In this document: positions 30,474 to 43,044 of the stretch, one piece after another
Layout of the letters: the number at the start of each line of letters is the position of its first letter
Numbering within the stretch: the first letter of the stretch is position 1
From: Pectobacterium sp. PL152
Lineage (GTDB): Bacteria > Pseudomonadota > Gammaproteobacteria > Enterobacterales > Enterobacteriaceae
NCBI GenBank assembly: GCA_021907015.1
Contig: CP091064.1
Location: 310,001 to 374,000, forward strand
DNA: 64,000 nt
Direction of reading: 5' to 3'
Program-made: the position numbers and the translations under genes
The notes under the pieces: generated by a model
What the model was told of the DNA's origin: nothing
The model's database searches: none
What the model saw: the letters and a program-made list of their open reading frames with translations, nothing else

Positions 30474-31102
30474 TGCGCCCCTCCGCCGCTCGTTTCGGTC
30501 AGGTTTAGCATCATCGGCACCGCATCGCTGACACCCTGTTTCGTTATCACCAGTGCCGCCAGAACATTGACCGGTTTACCCTGCACGCCCGCCTCCAGCG
30601 TCGGCAACGACGCGAGGGCTTTGTTATTCAGCGCGCGAGCCAATTGGGCAAACTGCACCTGATTTTTGAAATCCTCAAAGCGGATAAACCCAGCCGCATC
30701 GCGGATGGCATTGCCTTTGACGATCGGCCCGAGCTGAAGCGTGACGGCGTCACCTTGCACATCAAGCATCAATTTCCCTTCACGACTTTCCCGATCAATC
30801 CCGCTGACCGTGCCCTGAAACCGGGCGTAGACGGTTTTACGCGCTGAACCCTGCAGCGTTGCCTGCGTTTTCTTCACGTCATCCCAGGACAACGCTTGCT
30901 GCTGCGCAGTTGGGAGCAGCGTTGGCTGCCACAGCGCTGTCGCGATGTTCTCTGGCGTCATAGTGCTATAGCCCGGCCTGGAGGCTGGGTCGACCGGAAT
31001 GATGGGTTTACCGTTTTCATCCAGATCGACCACCGTGCAGGCCGACAGCAGCAAGGCACCGATCCCAACCCAGCAGGCACGGTATCGTTCATCGAACAGC
31101 AT
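30470..31102 (-). CDS. DUF2291 lipoprotein in the sugar ABC operon
   Basis: 210 residues, intact, AAGGAG before ATG 31102. Signal peptide with lipobox LLSAC (Cys ~22), so a membrane-anchored periplasmic protein. Remainder is soluble, mixed alpha/beta (YARFQGTVSGIDRESREGK, GPIVKGNAIRDAAGFIRFEDF), matching the DUF2291 family that recurs beside CUT2 sugar transporters. Function unknown; a helper of the binding protein or permease is a reasonable guess. Translationally coupled to the ATPase (TGATG). Confidence 0.75.
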   Translation of the reverse strand: MLFDERYRACWVGIGALLLSACTVVDLDENGKPIIPVDPASRPGYSTMTPENIATALWQPTLLPTAQQQALSWDDVKKTQATLQGSARKTVYARFQGTVSGIDRESREGKLMLDVQGDAVTLQLGPIVKGNAIRDAAGFIRFEDFKNQVQFAQLARALNNKALASLPTLEAGVQGKPVNVLAALVITKQGVSDAVPMMLNLTETSGGGAQ

Positions 31103-31146
31103 AACGACTCCTTTATCAGCAGGAGCTGACGCTCCTGTCGCCTTAA

Positions 31147-32208
<1,062 letters not shown>

Positions 32209-32431
32209 TTACATTTTGCGCGAGGCGATAGCGGTAAGAGTCGGAGAAAAACAGAAACAAGAGATAAAAATTACCGGGAGACATTTTTAACGTTGCGTCA
32301 GCAACGGCACACAGGGTGATGGATAAGGCGATCCGCCATAAAAATGCGGATGACTCATGCCATCCGCAGGGTACACGCTACAGGGGAATATCTACGGGGT
32401 ATGACAGACAGCAGGAACAACAACTCAAGGT

Positions 32432-33206
32432 CTACGAGGATTTATTTTCGGCGGCATCCTCCTCCGCCTGTTCTTTAATTTCTTCATACTGGAGCGAGAG
32501 CGGGCCGCACCAGCGCTGCGCCAACCAGCTGGCGACCACCACCAGCAACCAGCTAATTAATGTCGCCACCACCAGATCCTGCGGCCAATGCATGCCGAGC
32601 ACCAGACGGCTACCCATGACGCCGCTGGCCCACAGCATCAGGATCACCACCGTTTTGTAATGCCGGCGCGCCCACAGCAGCCCAACACCCAGCAGTGCCC
32701 AGGTCGCAGCAAATAGGGTATGCCCAGAAGGGAAAGCGAAGCCGGTTTCAAACTGCCAGTGGCTGCGCAGCCATTGTGGAATCTGTGTTTGATCCTGCAA
32801 CTGCGTTTTCACCAGTTCCGAACGTTCCTTGCGCGGCAGCGAATAGAAATAGCTGTCGTCCACCTGATGATTTTTCTCCAGCCAGACGACATAAGGCCGA
32901 GATTCCTGCACCCACTCTTTAATGACCGATTTAATGCCCTGCCCAATCAGTACCGTAATCGCCATGATGACTAACAGACCGAGGGCTGGCTTCAGACGAA
33001 AACGCAGGCACCAGAGAAACCAGATGCTCAGCACGATGCTGGTCAGAATGCCCCACGGCGACGTCACCGTTTCTGTAATCCAGAAAAGTACGCGTAACCA
33101 GAGCCCGTCATACCGGTTGCCACTGCCAACCGCTCATCCAGATAATCATTGGCATAATCAGTAATAGCGCAGCACCAATGGTTGTTCGTTTGGCAATTTC
33201 GTACAT
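32432..33206 (-). CDS. pgpB: Phosphatidylglycerophosphatase B (frame disrupted near N-terminus)
   Basis: About 258 residues from ATG 33206 (MYEIAKRTTIGAALLLIMP). PAP2-type phosphatase with about six helices; motifs KEWVQESRPYVVWLEK, GFAFPSGHT and SRLVLGMHWPQDLVVATL carry the catalytic His residues. Dephosphorylates phosphatidylglycerophosphate, undecaprenyl pyrophosphate and other lipid phosphates at the inner membrane. At 33113-33114 the frame shifts by two missing G, or one extra base (WQWQPG then YDGLWL expected). Divergent from ribA as in E. coli; normally next to lapAB. Confidence 0.92.
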
Positions 33207-33497
33207 AATTTCTTCCCATAATTCAGCATGATGCTTTGCAACAAAACTTTCACAATTCTATCAGAAAATCCGACACGAACTGTCAGTATGGCGTAAAATA
33301 GCGCTCAGTTCTGTCAACGAACCTGAAACCAGATGGCAGTCTGGTGACGTTGTAATTCAATTTTTGTGACGTTCTTAGACAGGCTTTTTTTGCTGGTCAA
33401 GCGTGATGGGTCGCAGTAGGATTCGCCCCAGCACTCTTGTTTTTTGGAGGCAGTCTTTTGGACACAGCTTTTGGATACAGCATTTTTGGAGAAAAGT

Positions 33498-34090
33498 ATG
33501 CAGCTAAAACGGGTGGCGGAAGCCAAGTTACCCACCCGTGGGGCGATTTCCTGATGGTCGGTTTTGAAGAGATTGCCACAGGCCACGATCACCTTGCTCT
33601 GGTTTATGGTGATATTTCCGGTTCAGTTCCCGTACTTGCCCGCGTGCATTCCGAATGTCTGACAGGGGATGCGTTATTTAGCCTGCGCTGTGACTGCGGT
33701 TTCCAGCTTGAAGCGGCACTGAGCCACATCGCCGAAGAAGGTCGCGGCGTGCTGTTATACCACCGTCAGGAAGGCCGTAACATTGGGCTGCTCAATAAGA
33801 TCCGCGCCTATGCGTTGCAGGATTTGGGAGCCGATACGGTGGAAGCCAACCATCAGCTTGGATTCGCCGCCGACGAGCGTGATTTCACACTGTGTGCCGA
33901 CATGTTCAAGCTGCTGGACGTTGATGAAGTTCGCCTGCTGACTAATAACCCGCAGAAAGTGAAAATACTCAACGAAGCAGGGATCAATATCGTTGAGCGC
34001 GTGCCATTACTCGTTGGGCGTAACCCGAAGAATGAGAACTATCTGGCGACCAAAGCCGCCAAAATGGGGCACCTGCTGGATATGAAATAA
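33498..34090 (+). CDS. ribA: GTP cyclohydrolase II (one frameshift)
   Basis: 197 residues joined from ATG 33498 ([14 protein letters not shown]) with GGAG upstream. Opens GTP to the pyrimidine precursor, first step of riboflavin synthesis. Zn ligands C-x10-C-x-C begin at [32 protein letters not shown] is the GTP/catalytic region; ends [12 protein letters not shown] at 33535-33537 lacks one C ([15 protein letters not shown] expected). Intrinsic terminator follows. Essential gene, so the break is surely an artefact. Confidence 0.95.
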
Positions 34091-34151
34091 CGATCCCACG
34101 TCGCGTCAGGATCGTTTCTTTCTATGCCTACAGCCGGTTTTTAACCGGCTG
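34091..34151. terminator. ribA terminator and shared hairpin
   Basis: CGATCC (34091-34096)/GGATCG (34109-34114) with TTTCTTTCT tail ends ribA. CAGCCGGTT (34131-34139)/AACCGGCTG (34143-34151) next to it lies just past the convergent binding-protein gene and can act on both strands. Confidence 0.7.
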
Positions 34152-34160
34152 TATCTTTGC

Positions 34161-35792
34161 TTAATGTTTAGTGACGTACATATCCTGCGTGTAGTAGTTG
34201 CCACGGATATCCGGCAAAAAACCACCAATGTACGGCTTCACCATCTGCGGTTGAACATAGTAGTAAATCGGCAACAGCGGCATCTGTTGATTCAGAATCG
34301 TCATTGCCTGCTGATAAATCTCCTGCCTTTCCTGCCTGCTGTTTACCGTTAGCGCTTTTTGCAACAGGGCATCATATTCCGGGCTAGTGAATTTGGAATT
34401 ATTGTTGCTGTTACCCGATTGCAGAATCTCCAGGAAGGTACTTGGTTCGTTGTAATCACCATTCCATGAATATCGAACAACTTCATAGTTGCCAGAGCGG
34501 ATCGTGTCCAGCATGGTTTTCCATTCCTGATTCTGTAACGTGGCTTCGACACCGAGGTTCTTCTTCCACATGGAACTGGCTGCAATCGCAACGCGCAGAT
34601 GGGATTCAGACGTGTTGTAGAGCAGGTTAAAACGCAGCGGATTTTTCGCGTTGAAACCAGCCTCTGCCAGCAGTTTTTTCGCTTCCTCATTGCGCTGTTC
34701 CTGCGTCCAGCCCGCCCATTCAGGCTCCTGCCGCGTATAGCCACCGGTATTTTGAGGAATCAGGCTATATGCTGGTTTCTGCCCCATGCCCATGACTTTT
34801 CCGCAATCACCGTTTTATCCAGGCTGAGATCTAACGCACGACGCACTCGCGCATCATTAAACGGTGGTTTCTGAGTATTGAACTGGTAGAAGTAGGTAGA
34901 GAGCAGCGGAGATACTTTCACCTCCTGCGGATACTCTTTTTGCAGTGACGCAAACTGAATCGGCGACAAGATACCCGTGACATCAATTTCACCGGATTTA
35001 TAGCGATTTAACTCCGCCGCTTGCGAGCTGATCGGCAGGTAAGTGACTTTGTTAATGACGGTATGCGCATCATCCCAATACTGGCTATTGCGCTTGCCGA
35101 CGATACGTTCATTAACGACCCACTCGCTCAGCGTATAGGGACCGCTGCTGACAAAATTGCCGACCTGCGTCCAGTTATCAGGATGCTTTTCAAGCACCGC
35201 TTTCGGCAGCGGCACCAGAACATGGTAAGCCGACATTTCCAGGAAATAGGAAAGCGGGTGCTCCAGCGTGACTTCGAGCGTGTGGCTATCCAGCGCTTTA
35301 ATGCCCAGAGAATCCGGCGCTTTTTGCCAGCCAGAATATCTGCCGCATTCTTCACATACATACTGGCGACATAGCTACCGTAAGGCGACAGCGTTTTCGG
35401 GTCGCCAAGGCGTCGCCAGCTGTAAACCACATCGTCAGCGGTAATCGGCGAACCATCAGACCATTTGGCATCAGGCCGCAGGTGGAACGTCCACACCGTG
35501 TTGTCTTTATTCTCCCAGCGCTCCGCCAGTCGCGGTTCAATGGTACCGTCATCGCCCACACGAACCAGATTATCGAAGAAATCATTGATAATGTGGCCTT
35601 CTACATCGCTTTCCACCTTATGCGGATCCAACGATGCAGGCTCTGAGCCGTTGCCTCGCACCAGTTCTTGTTTATCCGCCAGCACTGTCCCGGCAGGAAC
35701 CTGAGCAGCAAAGACCGATGTCATCGCCCCTGCGGTACACAGCGTGATCAGCAGAAGCGAGTGTTTGAAGCGTTTTTAATCAACTCATTCAT
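34161..35792 (-). CDS. Oligopeptide-binding protein, OppA/MppA type, orphan (three frameshifts)
   Basis: About 544 residues joined; AGGAGG before ATG 35792. Signal peptide ends VFAAQ. Type II extracytoplasmic binding protein: GSEPASLDPHKVESDVEGH, WSDGSPITADDVVYSWRRL, YLPISSQAAELNRYKSGEID, RRALDLSLDKTVIAEKVMG. One base missing at each of T5 35773-35777 (signal peptide), T5 35321-35325 (LAGKKAPDSLGIKALDS expected) and TTTT 34797-34800. No permease or ATPase genes are beside it, so like E. coli MppA it probably lends peptides (perhaps murein tripeptide) to an Opp system elsewhere. It lies between ribA and acnA, which are neighbours in E. coli. Confidence 0.85.
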
Positions 35793-36085
35793 ATAACCTC
35801 CTGTTATATCCCCGTCATTCTTAGCGGTATTTACGCTGTATCCGGGGTATGGCTGGGCAATAATTTTTACTTATTCCCCATGTGGTTAGCGTCACCACAA
35901 CCTAACCACAATTCACCTAAGGATTCGAGCATTTAATGTGGGAAAACGTGCGCCGGTGCATCATGATGGATATGTCATGCCTAGCCGCCAGAAATCAAAG
36001 CGACGCGGTTTTGATTAATGCTTCATTTTTAAGCGTCGATAGTCCAAGCTATAAGCCCGCATGGCTATAACAAATGGAGATTGTT

Positions 36086-36614
36086 ATGGATAATTCAAAA
36101 GAAGGAAGCTTACGATTGCTTACGTCTGGTGAAATCAGGCTAGTGAGATCTATTTTTGGCGATTCTATCCACTACCACAAAGTCTGGATTCATCACGACA
36201 GTTACCTTCCGTTCGGCCTTCAGGATAAAAATACGGCGATGAGCCCGAATGGTGAACTGTACTTTCGGGCATGGTATAGCAACGATTTTTCCCTCACGAG
36301 TATCTCCAACCAACACCTCTTTATTCATGAAATGAGCCATGTCTGGCAACGTGAACGAGGTATGAATGTCATATTTAGAGGTTTAGTAAGCTGGGCCGTC
36401 AGTTATCGCTACCAGTTTGGTAACCGTACATTACGCTCCTACGCAATGGAACAGCAGGCACAGATAATCGCTGATTATTTCGTTTTAAAACCTACGGCTA
36501 TCAAGCGTGGAAAATGTTGAGGGCGCGAGGGGATATCACCCTTGATGGCGATATTTCTGAGGCCGTCATACGGCAACAATATCAAAAACCATGCAATTCT
36601 TTCCCTGGAATTAG
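36086..36614 (+). CDS. Small HExxH metallopeptidase-like protein, possible T6SS/Rhs-linked effector (two frameshifts)
   Basis: About 176 residues joined, from ATG 36086 (MDNSKEGSLRLLTSGEIRLV) with GGAG 8 bp upstream. The zinc motif is FIHEMSHVWQRERG, with a candidate third ligand Glu in MEQQAQIIADYF. Preceding HDSYLPFGLQDKNTAMSPNG and GELYFRAWYSNDFS recall short proteins often annotated as Vgr-related or Rhs-associated. No signal peptide. A4 at 36487-36490 and A5 at 36594-36598 each lack one base: FVLKTYGYQAWKMLRARGD and a C-terminal QYQKTMQFFPWN are expected. The lipoprotein gene follows after 2 bp. Effector function is inferred from motif and pairing only. Confidence 0.6.
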
Positions 36615-36616
36615 CG

Positions 36617-37046
36617 ATGACACTTACTGCAAAATTGTCTACGTTTCTGCTTATCGCGGCGAGCGTTCTTCTTGTTGGTTGCCCCAGTTCAGGCGATCAT
36701 CTGCAGCCAGATGAACTGACGTCAGTCAGACAAACAGGAAGCGATCTCTGTTTTTAGTGAGTAATGCTCAGGATTACCAACCAACTCTTATTACGATTAG
36801 CGCAAGAGCCGCCCCGCCACAGGAATGGACGCTGTATGAAAATCCCAACATCGCCGTTATACAAGGCGAACTGTGCATTCCTTCTTCTTTTTACCGATTT
36901 TCAGACGACAGGACATACGTTGTCAGGTATATCCTGCAATCGAAAAAAACAGCGATTCAAGAAGAAGTGTCGTATCTGCGATAGCCTTTACGAACGGCAG
37001 CGTACGAAACGTACCGCTGAGGAAGGATGAAGCCGCTTATTATTGA
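36617..37046 (+). CDS. Small periplasmic lipoprotein, candidate immunity partner (two frameshifts)
   Basis: About 143 residues joined, from ATG 36617 (MTLTAKLSTFLLIAASVLLV) with lipobox LLVGC. Mature part: GSDLCFLVSNAQDYQPTLIT, ELCIPSSFYRFSDDRTYVV, and after repair SVVSAIAFTNGSVRNVPLR. This pattern resembles short lipoproteins annotated as putative T6SS immunity periplasmic lipoproteins. One T missing from T5 36751-36755 and one A from A7 36943-36949. Two bp after the metallopeptidase, so coexpressed. If the peptidase acts in the periplasm, this protein is well placed to neutralise it. Confidence 0.55.
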
Positions 37047-37116
37047 TGCACTCGTTCTTCAAGTTGAGCGAATCCACCGAGAGCAAGTTTTCTGCCCTCG
37101 GTGCCCAGACATACAA

Positions 37117-39784
37117 TTACAACATATTGCGGATAACGTAGTGCAGGATACCGTCGTTCTGGTAGTAGGTCAGTTCGTTGCGGGTATCGATACGGCAGCG
37201 GGTGCCTATGGTCTGCGTGCTACCGCTGCCATCCGTGATGTTGACCTCAACCGTGGCCCCCGGCGTCAGCTGATTTAATCCCGTAATCGAAATCTGTTCG
37301 TCTCCGGTGAGCTTCAGCGTCTTACGCGTCACGCCTTCGGGAAATTCCAGCGGCAGAATCCCCATTCCGATCAGGTTAGAACGGTGAATACGTTCGAACG
37401 ATTCGGCAATCACCACGCGAACGCCCAGTAAGCGCGGGCCTTTCGCTGCCCAGTCCCGGCTGGAACCGGAACCGTACTCTTTCCCGGCAAACAGCGCCAG
37501 CGGGACATTCTCGTCCTTGTAGCGCATCGCCGCGTCATAGATTGTCATCTCATTCTGCGACGGGATGTGGCGGGTATAGCCGCCCTCTTTACCCGGCACC
37601 ATCTCATTACGAATACGGATGTTGGCAAACGTCCCGCGCATCATCACTTCGTGGTTACCGCGCCGTGAACCGTAAGAGTTGAACTCCGCCGTTTCGACGC
37701 CGCGATCCAGCAAATATTTCCCTGCCGGGCTATCGCGCTTGATGTTGCCTGCCGGTGAGATATGGTCGGTGGTGACCGAATCGCCCAGCATCGCCAGAAT
37801 ACGCGCGTTGTGGATATCCTCGACCGGTTCAGGTTCTTTCCCCATTTCCAGAAAGAAAGGCGTCTGGCGAATGTAAGTCGACTCTTCCGGCCATTGATAG
37901 GTGGGATTGTTGTCGACCTCGATGTCTTGCCACTCCTGCGTGCCTTCAAACACCGCAGCATATTGCTTGTGGAACATGCCCGCGCTGACATTCAATACCG
38001 CATCCGCCACCGCTTTCGTCGACGGCCAGATATCTTTCAGGAAGACGGCTTTTCCGTCACGATCTTCCCCAGCGGTTCTTGCGTCAGATCGACGTTCATA
38101 TTCCCCGCCAGCGCGTACGCGACGACCAGCGGCGGTGATGCCAGCCAGTTCGTCTTCACCAGCGGATGAATACGACCTTCAAAATTACGGTTGCCTGACA
38201 GCACCGCGCCAACCGTCAGATCGCCGGCTTTTATCGCGGCTTCAATCGCATCCGGCAGCGGCCCGGAGTTACCGATACAGGTGGTACAGCCGTAACCCAC
38301 CAGATTGAACCCCAGCGCATCAAGGAACGGCGTCAATCCTGCTTTAGCATAGTAATCGGTTACGACCCGCGAACCGGGCGCCAGTGAGGTTTTCACCACG
38401 GTTTGGTTTTCAGACCGCGCTCTACGGCATTTTTTGCCAGCAGTCCGGCCGTCATCAGTACGCTCGGGTTGGAGGTATTAGTACAGGAGGTGATCGCAGC
38501 AATCACGACGGCCCCTGCTGTAAACGGTGCGTTTCGCCTTCCAACGTGAATTCTTCATAGTCAGAGCGATTTTTCACCGTGCTGACGTCCAGTTCCCGAC
38601 TGGCGTTGAAAGCCTCCGGTACGCCCGCTAAGGGCACGCGATCCTGCGGACGTTTTGGCCCTGCCAGACTGGTTTCCACCGTCGCCAAATCCAACGCAAG
38701 CTGGCTGGTAAATACCGGTTCGTCCCCGGTATTACGCCACAGCCCTTGCTGCTTACTGTAAGCTTCCACCAGCGCAATCTGCTCTTCCGCACGGTTGGTC
38801 AACCGCATGTAATCCAGCGTGATTTGATCGATAGGGAAAAACCGCAGGTCGCACCATATTCCGGTGCCATGTTGGCGATGGTCGCGCGATCCGCCAGCGG
38901 CAGCGAATCCAACCCATCGCCGTAAAACTCCACAAACTTGCCGACCACGCCGTGTTTACGCAGCATCTGCGTAACCGTCAGCACCAGATCGGTTGCCGTG
39001 ATCCCTTCACGCATCTTGCCACTTAGCTTGACGCCGACGACATCAGGGATCAGCATCGAAACAGGCTGCCCCAGCATCGCCGCTTCAGCCTCTATCCCGC
39101 CGACGCCCCAGCCGAGCACACCCAGACCGTTAATCATTGTGGTATGTGAGTCTGTCCCCACTAGCGTATCGGGGTAGGCAAACTGTTTGTCGCCCTGCTT
39201 TTCATACCAGATGGCCTTAGCCAGATACTCCAGATTCACCTGATGGCAAATCCCGGTTCCCGGCGGCACAACGCTAAAGTGGCTAAAGGCATTTTGCCCC
39301 AGCGCAGAAATTCATAACGTTCACGGTTACGTGCCATTTCCAGTTGTGTGTTATCCGTGAGCGCCTGACGATCGCCGAAGTGATCCACCGTCACCGAGTG
39401 GTCGATAACCAAATCGACTGGCGACAGTGGGTTAACCTTATTCACATCGCCGCCCAGCCGTTTCACCGCCGCTCGCATTGCCGCCAGATCGACCACGGCA
39501 GGCACGCCGGTAAAATCCTGCATTAATACACGCGCAGGACGATAAGCGATTTCCCGATCAACATGGCCTGTCTTCAGCCAGTCCACCACCGCCTGAAGAT
39601 CGTCCTGCTCGACCGTGTCGCCGTCCTGATGGCGTAATAAATTCTCCAGCAGCACTTTGAGTGATTTCGGCAATTTATCGATACTGCCGAGCGTTTTTGC
39701 CGCCTTTGGCAGGCTGTAGTAATGGTAAATCTGCTGTTGTACCGTCAGTGTGTCCAGACAAGTGTCGCGAAGGTGTGATGACAT
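37117..39784 (-). CDS. acnA: Aconitate hydratase A (five frameshifts)
   Basis: About 890 residues joined (E. coli AcnA 891), from ATG 39784 ([20 protein letters not shown]) with GGGAGGA upstream. 4Fe-4S enzyme of the TCA cycle, stress-induced form. Cluster cysteines lie in [12 protein letters not shown] and [12 protein letters not shown]; the C-terminal swivelling domain includes [20 protein letters not shown]. Single-base losses: C4 39297-39300, A5 38837-38841, C4 38513-38516, near 38397-38398, and C4 38067-38070. Each junction restores a conserved sequence (e.g. [16 protein letters not shown]). A weak hairpin at 37075-37103 follows the stop. Confidence 0.93.
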
Positions 39785-39806
39785 GCTTCCTCCCAAATTA
39801 ACTTGC

Positions 39807-39934
<128 letters not shown>

Positions 39935-40211
39935 TCGTTATTCTGCATCGGGCGATTAATGAATAACCAGCCTGATCTTGCGGTCTTATTTAAAGATAAC
40001 ACAAACAAAAATAACGTTTTTGCAACAATGCGATATGCGATATGAACGCAGCGATAGTCGTTAGCTATTGAAAAGAGGCAAGTCGGAATAAGCGTCAATG
40101 GGAACGTGAAGAGGATAGAAGACAGTGAGAACCGCGACCAAAGGATGGCGAAGACAAAAGAGAAAAACGGCCCGAAGGCCGTCTGTCTCAATGTATTAAC
40201 CTGAAGCGAAT

Positions 40212-41513
40212 TTAGACATTCCCGGCTGCCATCACCGGTGTTTCTTCGTCGGCATGCTCATGATCGGGTTCTTCCAGATCGTGGTTTCGCTCCAGCTTGG
40301 CCACAACCGCGGTCGCCATGCCGTTACCAATGACATTGGTTGCCGTACGGCCCATATCCAGAAATTGATCGATACCAATAATCAGCAAAATGCCCGCTTC
40401 GGGTAAGCTGAACATCGGCAGTGTCGCTGCTACCACAACGACTGCGGCACGCGCTACGCCAGCCATACCTTTACTGGTGATCATCAGCGTCAGCAGAATC
40501 AGGGTCTGCTCCGTCAAACTTAAGTGGATGTTGTAAGCCTGCGCGATAAACAGAATGGCAAAAGCCTGATATATCATGGAGCCGACAAGGTTAAAGGAAT
40601 ACCCCAACGGGAGTACGAAGCTGGTAATTTTTTAGGAACGCCGAATTCGCTCAGCGCTTCCATTGTTTTCGGATAGGCCGCTTCGCTACTGGCCGTGGCA
40701 AACGCCAGCATACTGGGCTCGCGCAGCAGTTTGATCAGGCCCCAGGTTGCTTTCTTACCGAGGAACAGCATCCCGGCACCGAACATGAGCCCCATAGCAG
40801 CGCCAACCCAAGGTAGAACTCGCCGATGACTTTGCCAAAGTCGAGGAGAAGCCCCAGACCTTCGGTGGTAATAGACGACGCCAGCGAGGAAAATACGGCC
40901 AAAGGCGCTAATCGCATGACGTAGTCCGTCACCCGAAACATCACTTTCGCCAGTTCTTCTACCATCGTCTCCATGGTAACGGCATGCTTGTTTTGGCCTT
41001 TAACAAAAGCCAATGCAGAACCGAAGAACATTGAGAACACCAGAATCTGCAATATTTCGTTATTCGCCATGGCTTCGACGATACTGCGTGGAAATATATG
41101 AGCAATGAAGCTTTTCAGCGTAAATCCGCCAGTGCTTACGCCGGTATCTACCGCTATTGGCGTACTCGGAACGGCGAGATTCATGCCAACGCCAGGTTCG
41201 AAGATATTTGCCAATAGCATGCCAATAAAAAGGGAAACGACTGAAGAACAAATAAACCATACCATGGCCTTTAGCCCTATTCTGCCGACGGAAGAAGAAT
41301 TCCCCATACTGGCAAGACCAGAGACCAATGTTGCGAATACCAATGGCGCAATAATCATTTTTATCAGGCGAAGAAAGACATCGGTCACTAAATTAAAGTA
41401 GGAAACGACTTCTTTGGTTTGCTGCTCAGTTAATACAGAATGACAAACCCCACCGACAATAATTCCGAGAACAATAGCTAAGGCGATAAAAACAATAAGC
41501 TGTTCTTTTTCAT
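40212..41513 (-). CDS. DAACS dicarboxylate/amino acid:cation symporter (three frameshifts)
   Basis: About 434 residues joined from ATG 41513 (MKKEQLIVFIALAIVLGIIV). GltP/DctA fold: FLRLIKMIIAPLVFATLVSG, the re-entrant serine-rich loop AFATASSEAAYPKTMEAL, GYSFNLVGSMIYQAFAILF, and the substrate segment IDQFLDMGRTATNVIGNG. Missing bases at T5 41506-41510, C4 40790-40793 (ALLWGLMFGAGML expected) and T6 40628-40633 (VPKKITSFVLPLGYSF expected). Inner-membrane uptake of C4-dicarboxylates, glutamate or aspartate; substrate not resolved. Stands alone between acnA and gst. Confidence 0.85.
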
Positions 41514-42422
41514 AGTAACCTCATGGTAATGAATAGCGTCAGACAATACGCATTATTCTTAAGAATTCGCCGCTCGATGCATTCTCGCCATCACCCTACG
41601 GCTTATCCCATTTTTGTCGTAATATTGTCTGTATCTTGATGCAGAATACTAGTTAACCGGGAATATTATTACCTTCCCATCAATAATAGAAATCGAGCAG
41701 TAACACGGAGGATATCACTGAGAACCTCATGGCTAACTCATTTTATTCTTTCTCTACAAGTGTCACTCAACATAACTTCTCCTCTTTTGTTACATGAGAA
41801 AAATAAAGGGGTAATTTAATCGACATGACAATAAACTGCGTCCCTTCATCTCCCTCCTATTTTCATTTTTAAATATCCATGAGGCACTAGCCTTGGGGAA
41901 ATAACTTAAATTGACGGTATCATGAAAAATACGAAACCTGTCACTAATGAAATTTTTCTTATCAAGAGATTTAGTAATCATTAATTAACATCTATAAGCT
42001 TCGCGTCGAAAATATCACTCACGCCGCTGATTTAACCGCGTGCGCTTAAAAAACAACAGCGCCATTTTATTTAGCACATTCCAGCTCTTCTCCAGGCTAT
42101 CGCGATCTCGCTCCCCCAGAAATCCCCCTTACGATCCGCCACACCGATGTTTCAACCCCAGCCAAAAGCGGTATAGGGTGCCGCTACATCGCTTTGCTTA
42201 CCTTCGCCGTTTACACCAGTAAAGCAGCCTCGGAATGACGTATGAAAATTTGACGCTGAACCGTCAAAATCGCCTAAATTTCATGCTGCAGTCACACATA
42301 AGGAGTATTTTGCAAGAAGCCTCACACTCTCCCGTTACGTTTTGTTGTAAAAAAACGACATGTAGCCATTCAACAATCATCAGCGCATGTGTTGATGGAA
42401 AATAATAATAGAAAGGGTTTCC
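41514..42422. other. Gene-poor, partly AT-rich spacer
   Basis: About 900 bp with no open frame that looks coding or that I recognise. 41520-42000 is markedly AT-rich. On the minus strand between about 42240 and 42010 there is a broken reading ending SLEKSWNVLNKMALLFFKRT, interrupted by stops, possibly a gene relic. The right end presumably carries the gst promoter. Confidence 0.5.
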
Positions 42423-43031
42423 ATGAAACTGTTTTACAAAGCTGAAAGCAGTTCCCTATTTACACACATCGTCTTGGTCGAATCCAAACTGGAATTCAAG
42501 CTGGAGAAGGTCAACCTACGCACGAAAAAGACCGAACATGGAACCGACTATACACTCATCAACCCAAAAGGGATGGTGCCGGCACTAGAGCTGGATGATG
42601 GATCTATCCTGACCGAAGGTGTCGCTATCGCCATATACATCGCCGATCTGGTTCCGCACTGTAACCTTATTGCTCCTACCGGGGTATAGCTCGCTACCAT
42701 ACGGTCGAATGGCTGAACTACATTTCTGCTGAGCTACACAAAACGTTTACACCAATTTTTTCGCCCCGGCACGCCGGAAACGTATAAAGAGCTGCTGATG
42801 GAATATCTGCAGGTTAAGTTCCGTTATATCAATCTGGTGCTGAGTGAACAGAACTATCTGGTCGCCAACCGTTTCGGTATCGCCGATGCGTATCTGTTTA
42901 CCGTAATGCGCTGGGCGCAGTCGCTAAAACTGGATATGTTCCGCTACCCTGCGCTGGCGGCTTACCTCGACCATATTGCCGAACGCCCTTCCGTCGTGAC
43001 CGCGCTTAAGGTTGAAAGGTTGAAAGGTTGA
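42423..43031 (+). CDS. gstA: Glutathione S-transferase (two compensating indels)
   Basis: About 202 residues joined. N-terminal thioredoxin-fold domain ([20 protein letters not shown], then [20 protein letters not shown], the glutathione-binding cis-Pro and Glu-Gly motif) and a helical C-terminal domain ([20 protein letters not shown]). GGGG 42681-42684 is one G short ([17 protein letters not shown] expected) and T6 42756-42761 seems one too long ([16 protein letters not shown] expected). Conjugates glutathione to electrophiles in the cytoplasm. Upstream of pdxY, as in E. coli. Confidence 0.9.
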
Positions 43032-43044
43032 AAAATAATACGCA

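Noticed and set aside
33207..33497. FMN riboswitch upstream of ribA (and in the ribE leader, 56528-56775)
   Set aside because: No conserved FMN aptamer blocks could be seen; in enterics this element belongs to ribB.
42040..42222. 60-codon plus-strand frame upstream of gst
   Set aside because: No ribosome site, Arg/Ser/Pro-rich composition and no recognisable similarity.
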